11,356 bases of DNA from Clostridiales bacterium. GTDB taxonomy: Bacteria; Bacillota; Clostridia; Oscillospirales; Ruminococcaceae. The position numbers were made by a program, and so were the translations under genes. Of the stretch, positions 6,222 to 11,356 are shown piece by piece. The stretch covers positions 1 through 11,356 of the forward strand of contig JAAYSW010000188.1 in NCBI GenBank assembly GCA_012523875.1. Direction: 5' to 3'. Positions within the stretch are counted from its first letter, which is position 1. Each line of letters starts with the position of its first letter. The notes under the pieces were generated by a model. It was given only the letters and a program-made list of their open reading frames with translations, did not search any database and had not been told where the DNA came from.

Positions 6222-8328
6222 TTAACATCCTCCTCACATTTACTTTACCCTCATAATTAACTTCAATCAAGAAATTATTTTCGCCTATAAAAACCGTATC
6301 CCCTATCGTGCTTGCATCAACATCATCCATTATTATTAAATAAGCGCAATTAAAATTCTGTTCAATATATTTTCCATAATTCACACAAACCGTCGCTTCA
6401 GCATCTATTTCCCCATTAAAGCATTTTAATATAAAGTTATTATACTTAATTTCTATGCAATTAGCACTTAAAAAATTAATCTCATAATTATTATAGCGAA
6501 TATTCGTCCCATTAAAATCTGATATTCTTACCTCATTATTACATACCCTTACACCTTCTAAAAGATATGTTCCTAATGGAAATATCACATTATTAACCTT
6601 TTCTAGTTTTAATGCCTCCTCATATGAAATCATACTTTGGTATGGTTGGTTAACAACGCATAATGTATTAATTTCATTAAAACCATTGCTTTTTATATAT
6701 TTACTAACATAATCAACAGAATTGTTTCCACCCGTCATATCAATTATATCCACTGAATTATTGTAGCTTATAACTACTGCAGCATTTTTCCCGCTACCTA
6801 GAACAGCAATTTTAAGTATATCCCTCTGATTTATTCTATAAATCGTATTTTCGAATATCAGTATCAACATAGAGATACAAATTGAAATAGCGATAGGTTT
6901 AGGTTTCTTAAATAAAATAAACGTAATAATTACAAATACTGTTAATAATATAATGCTTACGGATAGAAATTTATATCCTAGTGAAATATGCGTATATTTA
7001 ATGCTCGCCAAAATATATGATACTCCAAGAATTATCTTACAACATATACCTGCAATCACCAACAAAGGATAGGCAATAATAGCGATACCACCCGTCATTG
7101 TTACTAATAAACCACAAATGAGTGCAATTGTGCAAAGTGGTATTAAAATCAAATTCCCAATTGGAGATACTATTGATGTTTCATTAAAATACAATAGAGA
7201 AACTGGAAAAACAAATAATGATACAAGCGAAAATACTATAAAACCTTTTATAAGTCTTTGACCTCGCTTTTCTATTTGCATATTCTTTGTCATATATTGT
7301 GCAAACACGCCTATTCCAAATACACCCGATACTGAAAGCAAAAAAGAGGCATCTCTAATAACGAATGGATTGGGGAGGGTTATGATAATTATAGCTATGC
7401 AAAGTGAATTAAGAATATCTGCCTTTCGAAAAAATAATATAGAACTCCCAGTCAGGGTAATCATTATAAAAGCCCGAATTACCGACATAGACATCCCTGA
7501 ACAAATTACAAAAAGCATGATTGCTATTTCAATTATTAAAAACTTTTGCCAGCCCTTTAAACCTGTTCGATTTAATAAAAAATATAAACAGGAGCTAACT
7601 ATTACTATATGAAGACCAGAAACCGACATAATATGACCTATCCCTGTTCTATAAAGCATAGATTGTGTGCTATCGGATAAGCCAGATTTATCCCCAAAAA
7701 GCATTCCAATTAAAAAATCACCTTCCTCATTAGGAAGAATTTGATTAATCTTATGCAGAATCTTTTCACGATACTTAATAATTACATTTATAACCGAAAA
7801 ATTGTTATTTGGTATCAACTCTGCTGTTTCGATCTCATCAAACTGTAGAAAAACACCTTTAGCCTTATAATAATCTTTAGCACTGAAAATATATTTATTT
7901 TCAAATACCCTCACAGTTCCAGTTATCGTAATTTCATCACCATTATTAATCGTATCAGAATCGCCATAATATAAAACTTTTGCATTATATCTTGAATTTA
8001 TCTTTCCCTTTAATAAGTATCTAGATTTATCGCCACTATATTCAGTAATATCGTTAACCTTTCCAGAAAACATTATAGCTTGACCATGATGGGAAACTAC
8101 CTTTTCATACGAAAATACTTGATATACCCTATACCAAGAAAAAGCTATAATGAAAGAAATTGTACATACTATAATTTCCTTGTTTGTAAACCTTGATATA
8201 TACTTTAAGGAAAGCATCCCAACCAAAATCAAAAACATTATTGAAAAGTCAAAGCCTTTATTCAAAAATGAAGCCAAAAATAGTCCCATAAAATATGGAA
8301 TCCCCATATAAACTATCTTTCGCTTCAT
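6199..8328 (-). CDS. comEC: ComEC/Rec2-family DNA-uptake channel protein with degenerate C-terminal domain
   Basis: ComEC forms the inner-membrane channel through which single-stranded DNA enters during transformation. Numbering from the ATG at 8328 (709 residues): N-terminal membrane segments and a DUF4131/OB-like region (about 1-175), then the Competence domain with GMLFGDKSGL (208-217), the hallmark GIGHIMSVSGLHI (229-241), SVIRAFIM (282-289), PFVIRDASFLLSVSGVFGI (321-339) and GNLILIP (391-397), and further membrane helices to about 490. The C-terminal region (about 503-709) aligns by pattern with the metallo-beta-lactamase domain, but its metal-binding motif is missing. Start choice: AAAGGA (8337-8342) is 8 nt from the ATG at 8328. 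ATGs at 8334 and 8337 touch or overlap it and are less likely. Whether the cell is transformable cannot be told from here. Confidence 0.92.
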   Translation of the reverse strand: MKRKIVYMGIPYFMGLFLASFLNKGFDFSIMFLILVGMLSLKYISRFTNKEIIVCTISFIIAFSWYRVYQVFSYEKVVSHHGQAIMFSGKVNDITEYSGDKSRYLLKGKINSRYNAKVLYYGDSDTINNGDEITITGTVRVFENKYIFSAKDYYKAKGVFLQFDEIETAELIPNNNFSVINVIIKYREKILHKINQILPNEEGDFLIGMLFGDKSGLSDSTQSMLYRTGIGHIMSVSGLHIVIVSSCLYFLLNRTGLKGWQKFLIIEIAIMLFVICSGMSMSVIRAFIMITLTGSSILFFRKADILNSLCIAIIIITLPNPFVIRDASFLLSVSGVFGIGVFAQYMTKNMQIEKRGQRLIKGFIVFSLVSLFVFPVSLLYFNETSIVSPIGNLILIPLCTIALICGLLVTMTGGIAIIAYPLLVIAGICCKIILGVSYILASIKYTHISLGYKFLSVSIILLTVFVIITFILFKKPKPIAISICISMLILIFENTIYRINQRDILKIAVLGSGKNAAVVISYNNSVDIIDMTGGNNSVDYVSKYIKSNGFNEINTLCVVNQPYQSMISYEEALKLEKVNNVIFPLGTYLLEGVRVCNNEVRISDFNGTNIRYNNYEINFLSANCIEIKYNNFILKCFNGEIDAEATVCVNYGKYIEQNFNCAYLIIMDDVDASTIGDTVFIGENNFLIEVNYEGKVNVRRMLNGEFKYK

Positions 8329-8336
8329 GTCCATCA

Positions 8337-8342
8337 TCCTTT
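8337..8342 (-). promoter_or_regulatory. Ribosome binding site deciding the comEC start
   Basis: Minus-strand AAAGGA is followed 8 nt later by the ATG at 8328. The two earlier in-frame ATGs (8337 and 8334) overlap it or lie directly next to it, which favours the 709-residue form over the 712- or 711-residue forms. Confidence 0.6.
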
Positions 8343-8355
8343 ATGTTATAATATC

Positions 8356-8895
8356 TTATTTGAAAAACAAAGGCAATTTTCCAAGAAAGATTATATCTTT
8401 TCTATCAGCTGCCTCGCCCTCTGCTAAAACTGCTGCCTTACCAACAACTGTACCTCCTGCCTTTTCAACAAGAGTTACGACTGAACTCATAGATTGCCCT
8501 GTGCTTATAACATCATCCACTATAAGCACCCTTTTATCCCTTAACTCTAGCATATCATTGCTATCAAGATAAAGCATCTGTTTTGCACTAGTTGTTATTG
8601 ATTGCACCTCAATACCAATAGGGTTTTTCATATATAGTTTAATTGATTTTCTTGCAACAATATATTTCTTTCCAGTCTGTCTCGACATTTCATATGCAAG
8701 GGGTATACCCTTACTTTCAGCTGTTATTATTATATCGCATTCTGGACATTTTTGAATTAATTCAGTCGCTGATGCAATAGTAAGCTCAACATCTGAAAAC
8801 ATAATAAATGCAGCAATATCAAGTTTTTCATTAACAGGGCAAATCTGTAGTTCCCTTGTAACTCCTGCGACCTTTAATGTATATGTATCAGCCAT
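8356..8895 (-). CDS. Phosphoribosyltransferase, adenine-PRT-like
   Basis: The 179-residue protein is a type I phosphoribosyltransferase, the fold that transfers a nucleobase to PRPP in purine salvage. Seen: DIIITAESKGIPLAYEMS (54-71) matches the APRT ESRG-type loop. YIVARKSIKLYM (78-89) carries the APRT/Xpt-like R-K segment, and VLIVDDVISTG (123-133) is the PRPP-binding motif with paired D127/D128. The length fits APRT. However, the N-terminal part differs from housekeeping APRT (no ...DFP...GI.F.D start), so this may be an APRT paralogue with another base or a regulatory role. The ATG follows GGAGGC (8902-8907) by 6 nt. Upstream is a 127-bp spacer with marked inverted repeats. comEC follows with a gap of 27 nt. 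Confidence 0.85.
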   Translation of the reverse strand: MADTYTLKVAGVTRELQICPVNEKLDIAAFIMFSDVELTIASATELIQKCPECDIIITAESKGIPLAYEMSRQTGKKYIVARKSIKLYMKNPIGIEVQSITTSAKQMLYLDSNDMLELRDKRVLIVDDVISTGQSMSSVVTLVEKAGGTVVGKAAVLAEGEAADRKDIIFLGKLPLFFK

Positions 8896-8919
8896 CTTAA
8901 TGCCTCCAAGTATTTTTTT

Positions 8920-8951
8920 GTTTCGTTTGGCTCAATTTAATCAAACGAAAC
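8920..8951 (-). promoter_or_regulatory. Structured mRNA leader (hairpin) before the phosphoribosyltransferase gene
   Basis: GTTTCGTTTG and CAAACGAAAC (8920-8929 and 8942-8951) form a perfect 10-bp stem with a 12-nt loop, 12 nt upstream of the GGAGGC site in the mRNA. Minus-strand sequence after the stem is a run of A, not U, so it is not an ordinary terminator for the upstream genes. The loop holds ATTGAGC (8930-8936), complementary to GCTCAAT further upstream (8981-8987), and a third related segment ATTGAG lies at 8953-8958. Pseudoknot or alternative pairings are therefore possible. It matches no riboswitch class I can recognise. Regulation or mRNA protection is inferred. Confidence 0.5.
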
Positions 8952-9003
8952 CCTCAATCCTTTCATAAAATCCATCAAGTATTGAGCAACTTATTTCAGA
9001 AAA

Positions 9004-9038
9004 GAATATTATATTCAACTACTTACCCTGCTGGCCAA
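9004..9038 (-). promoter_or_regulatory. Possible internal promoter with overlapping palindrome
   Basis: GAATAT-T-ATATTC (9004-9016) is a perfect 13-bp palindrome. On the minus strand it contains a consensus TATAAT (9008-9013). A partial -35 box TTGGCC (9033-9038) lies 19 nt upstream, within the 3' end of the HIT gene. The spacing is long and the -35 box is weak, so this is only a candidate start for the phosphoribosyltransferase-comEC-holA part of the cluster. The palindrome could be an operator over that promoter. Confidence 0.3.
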
Positions 9039-9361
9039 TTTAACTGTCTGCCTGATAGCAGGTGGAAATGCAAGTGCATAACTGTCTGTCCACCACTTTC
9101 CCCACAATTATTAACCACTCTAAAGCCTTCCTCCATGCCTTTTTCCTCTGCAAGCTGTGCTATAATCTCAAAAATATGTGCAATAACTTTTGAGTTATTC
9201 TCATTAATGCTCGCAGCACTAACTATATGCTCCTTAGGAATTAACAAATAATGTATCGGTGCAGTAGGTGCAATATCCTCAAAAACATATATCAAATCAT
9301 CCTCATAAATTTTCTTGCTTGGGATATCCCCTGAAACAATCTTACAAAATAAACAATCCAT
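9023..9361 (-). CDS. HIT-family protein, HinT-like nucleotide phosphoramidase
   Basis: HinT-type proteins hydrolyse adenosine phosphoramidates and related aminoacyl-adenylates in the cytosol. The 112-residue protein has the standard length. It has a zinc-type CxxC at C3/C6 (DCLFCKIVSGDIPS), LIPKEHI (40-46), and the histidine triad HLHFHLL (96-102), where the middle H98 is the expected nucleophile. It ends LNWPAG, matching the WPPG-type tail of Hint1 homologues. Its ribosome binding site AGGAG (9369-9373) overlaps the alaS stop codon and lies 7 nt from the ATG, so it is almost certainly translated with alaS. That pairing is sensible in that HinT can act on aminoacyl-AMP made by tRNA synthetases; the link here is inference. 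Confidence 0.95.
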   Translation of the reverse strand: MDCLFCKIVSGDIPSKKIYEDDLIYVFEDIAPTAPIHYLLIPKEHIVSAASINENNSKVIAHIFEIIAQLAEEKGMEEGFRVVNNCGESGGQTVMHLHFHLLSGRQLNWPAG

Positions 9362-9368
9362 TTTTTTA

Positions 9369-9373
9369 CTCCT
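9369..9373 (-). promoter_or_regulatory. HIT-gene ribosome binding site overlapping the alaS stop codon
   Basis: Minus-strand AGGAG shares its first two bases with the alaS TAG stop (9374-9372) and lies 7 nt before the HIT ATG at 9361. Ribosomes finishing alaS would be positioned to restart, which suggests translational coupling. Confidence 0.6.
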
Positions 9374-11356
9374 ACATTAAAAATTCTCTAACAATACCCT
9401 CAAGTGCTGATAAAGCCTCATCTATCATATCTTCCTTGCCTACACCTGCCATAGCACTATCAGGGCGCCCTCCACCCTTTCCTCCTGTAATCGCCGAAAC
9501 CCTCTGAACTATCTTTCCAGCGTGGGCACCCTTACCTATTGCAGATTTACTACATATACAGTAAAGTGTCCCCTTGCCCTCAGAAATACCAGCTAAAACA
9601 GCTATTATATCTTTTTCTTTATCCTTTATTTTATCACCAATCTGCCTCAACATTTCTGCATTCGTGCTACTAAACAATGCAGAAACAATCTTGATTCCCT
9701 GAACCTCCTTTGCATTTTTAAATATGCCCTCAAGCTGATTGCTAGCCATTTTTTGATTCAGCTTTTCAATTTGCCTATCCTTTTCCTTAATATCTGCCAT
9801 CACTGTTGCACAACGCTCTGCTAATTCATTTATATTTGCAAGCTTTAAATTACTCGCTGATTTTACAATGGTATCCTTTAATTCATATAGTATATTCATA
9901 ACACCGCTTCCAGTAACTGCCTCAATTCGTCTTACTCCTGCAGCAACAGAGCTCTCAGAAACTATCTTAAATAAACCAATCATAGACGTGTTGTTTACAT
10001 GAGTTCCACCGCAAAGTTCCATTGAGAAATCTTCAACATTAACAACCCTAACAACATCACCATACTTTTCACCAAATAAAGCCATTGCACCGAGCTTTTG
10101 TGCCTCATCAGTGTTCATTTCCTGTATGCTAATCTTTACTGCTTCTAAAATTTTTTCATTAATAATTTCCTCTACTTTTTTTATTTCTTCCTCAGTCATA
10201 GCACTAAAATGTGAAAAATCGAAACGGCATCTTTCAGGACATACAAACTGACCTGCTTGCCTAACATGTTCGCCTAATACAGTCCTCAATGCTGATTGTA
10301 GCAAATGTGCAACAGTATGATTTCTCATTGTTGCTTCTCTTTTTTCCTTGTTAACCTTTGCTAAAACAGCATCATTAACTGAAATACTACCAGTTTCAAG
10401 CAAGCCTATATGGAGTATATGCCCACCTTCTGCTGGCTTTGTATCATCAACTACAAATAGACCATCACCCTCTATTTCACCTGTATCCCCTGCCTGTCCA
10501 CCACTTTCTGCATAAAAAGGAGATTTATTTAGCACTATTATGCCTTCCTCACCCTCATTAAGCCTATCAACAAGCTTTCCTTCTGATAGGATAGCAACAA
10601 CCTCAGATTGCTCCTCCATACTTGAATAACCAGTAAATATAGTTTGTGCTGTATCAATATCTACTGCCTTATTTGCCTCCCATGATGTACCAACCTTAGA
10701 TGCCCTATCTGCTCTTGCCTTTTGTTTTTGTTCATATACTAAATCCTTAAATCTCTCCTCATCAACTCTTATTCCCTTTTCTAAAGCAATTTCAGTTGTC
10801 AAATCTATAGGGAAACCGTAGGTATCACTTAACTTAAAAGCATCGTCGCCCAATAGAACCTTTTCAAGCCCGCCGCTAATTATTTTATCCATAATCTTAT
10901 TAAGAAGCTCTGCACCTTTATCAATAGTTCTTGCAAAGTTTTCTTCTTCTATTTTTATAATCTTCTTAATATATTCTCTTTTTTCCTCTAACTCAGGATA
11001 TGCTATTTTATTTTCATCAATAACTGTTTCGCAAACTTCATATAGGAAAGGTTTTACAACCCCTAACATTTTTCCATGACGTGCAGCACGTCTTAACAAA
11101 CGTCTTAGTACATATCCACGTCCCTCATTTGATGGAATAACACCATCACCAACCATAAATGTAGTGCTTCTTATGTGATCAGTTATTACACGCAGAGATA
11201 CATCTGTTTTTTCATCTGTTTTATAACTTACCCCAGCAATTTTAGAAATATGCTTCATAATATTTTGGACAGTATCCACTTCAAATAGGTTATCCACCCC
11301 CTGCATTATGCAAGCTAAACGCTCTAGACCCATACCTGTATCAATATTAGGTTTAG
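9372..11356 (-). CDS. alaS: Alanyl-tRNA synthetase (AlaRS), 5' part outside window
   Basis: AlaRS charges tRNA-Ala and edits mischarged Ser/Gly-tRNA-Ala in the cytosol. The frame is open to the window's right edge. About 660 codons are visible of a protein usually near 870-880, so roughly the first 220-230 residues (class II motifs 1 and 2) are missing. The visible part opens with KPNIDTGMGLERLA, class II motif 3 of AlaRS. Counting from the M of MGLERLA (11333): RRLLRRAARHGK (77-88) in the tRNA-recognition region, the editing-domain zinc residues H339/H343 (RNHTVAHLL) and C441/H445 (CGGTH), a coiled segment near 507-532, and the C-terminal DHHA1 domain with GGKGGGRPDSAMAG (617-630). The C-terminus appears complete. 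Methionine at 11333 is internal, not the true start. It leads the minus-strand cluster. Confidence 0.98.
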   Translation of the reverse strand, partial: KPNIDTGMGLERLACIMQGVDNLFEVDTVQNIMKHISKIAGVSYKTDEKTDVSLRVITDHIRSTTFMVGDGVIPSNEGRGYVLRRLLRRAARHGKMLGVVKPFLYEVCETVIDENKIAYPELEEKREYIKKIIKIEEENFARTIDKGAELLNKIMDKIISGGLEKVLLGDDAFKLSDTYGFPIDLTTEIALEKGIRVDEERFKDLVYEQKQKARADRASKVGTSWEANKAVDIDTAQTIFTGYSSMEEQSEVVAILSEGKLVDRLNEGEEGIIVLNKSPFYAESGGQAGDTGEIEGDGLFVVDDTKPAEGGHILHIGLLETGSISVNDAVLAKVNKEKREATMRNHTVAHLLQSALRTVLGEHVRQAGQFVCPERCRFDFSHFSAMTEEEIKKVEEIINEKILEAVKISIQEMNTDEAQKLGAMALFGEKYGDVVRVVNVEDFSMELCGGTHVNNTSMIGLFKIVSESSVAAGVRRIEAVTGSGVMNILYELKDTIVKSASNLKLANINELAERCATVMADIKEKDRQIEKLNQKMASNQLEGIFKNAKEVQGIKIVSALFSSTNAEMLRQIGDKIKDKEKDIIAVLAGISEGKGTLYCICSKSAIGKGAHAGKIVQRVSAITGGKGGGRPDSAMAGVGKEDMIDEALSALEGIVREFLM

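Noticed and set aside
7370..7612. 80-codon plus-strand frame inside comEC, and similar antisense frames elsewhere (2972-3154, 4741-4938, 5065-5364, 5638-6072, 8327-8572, 8982-9251, 9268-9507, and minus 818-1009)
   Set aside because: All lie opposite well-supported genes, lack recognisable domains, and are best explained as shadows of the real coding frames.
8920..8951. Hairpin considered as the terminator of the alaS-HIT transcript
   Set aside because: On the minus strand the stem is followed by A residues, not U, and the T run lies on the wrong side, so it does not fit an intrinsic terminator.
8939..8977. 12-residue leader-peptide-like frame (MDFMKGLRVSFD) in the leader before the phosphoribosyltransferase gene
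   Set aside because: No Shine-Dalgarno sequence precedes it and no run of regulatory codons is present. It may be chance, although its stop codon does fall in the hairpin loop.

Overview
The window is an AT-rich, densely packed stretch of a chromosome that looks like a low-GC Firmicute, most likely an anaerobic Clostridia/Lachnospiraceae-type bacterium. This rests on the comEC-holA gene pair, the small RNase M5-like Toprim gene, strong GGAGG-type ribosome binding sites, frequent AUA codons, and the MBOAT plus DHHW pair typical of that class. The lineage is inferred from gene content and composition only.

Left edge (1-164). The first 17 codons of a minus-strand IS3-type transposase gene run off the window, with their own Shine-Dalgarno sequence and promoter. 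An insertion sequence, or a relic of one, therefore sits directly upstream of dapA. Next comes a plus-strand pair, dapA (165-1052) and dapB (1079-1828). These catalyse the first two committed steps of the diaminopimelate/lysine branch and feed peptidoglycan cross-linking and lysine. A strong 17-bp-stem hairpin (1935-1973) lies between this pair and the convergent genes on the other strand.

Right part (1996-11356). Eight minus-strand genes run head to tail, in transcription order: alaS (5' end outside the window), a HIT-family (HinT-like) hydrolase, an APRT-like phosphoribosyltransferase, comEC, holA, an RNase M5-like Toprim gene, an MBOAT O-acyltransferase, and a DHHW/AlgX-like SGNH protein. 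Apart from one 127-bp spacer, the genes are separated by 3-30 nt or overlap, and several ribosome binding sites lie on or before the stop codon of the gene in front. This suggests one long operon with translational coupling. The spacer (8896-9022) holds a short palindrome over a -10-like box and a 10-bp hairpin whose loop can pair with an upstream segment. It may contain an internal promoter and a structured leader.

Functionally, the long cluster mixes housekeeping genes (tRNA charging, nucleotide hydrolysis and salvage, clamp loading, RNA processing, DNA uptake) with a terminal two-gene module that probably O-acetylates a cell-surface polymer. The points most worth a second look are the ComEC C-terminal metallo-beta-lactamase-like domain, which has lost its histidine/aspartate metal-binding motif, the structured leader before the phosphoribosyltransferase gene, and the acetylation module at the end of a replication/competence operon. 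I did not find a clear, wholly new multi-gene system.
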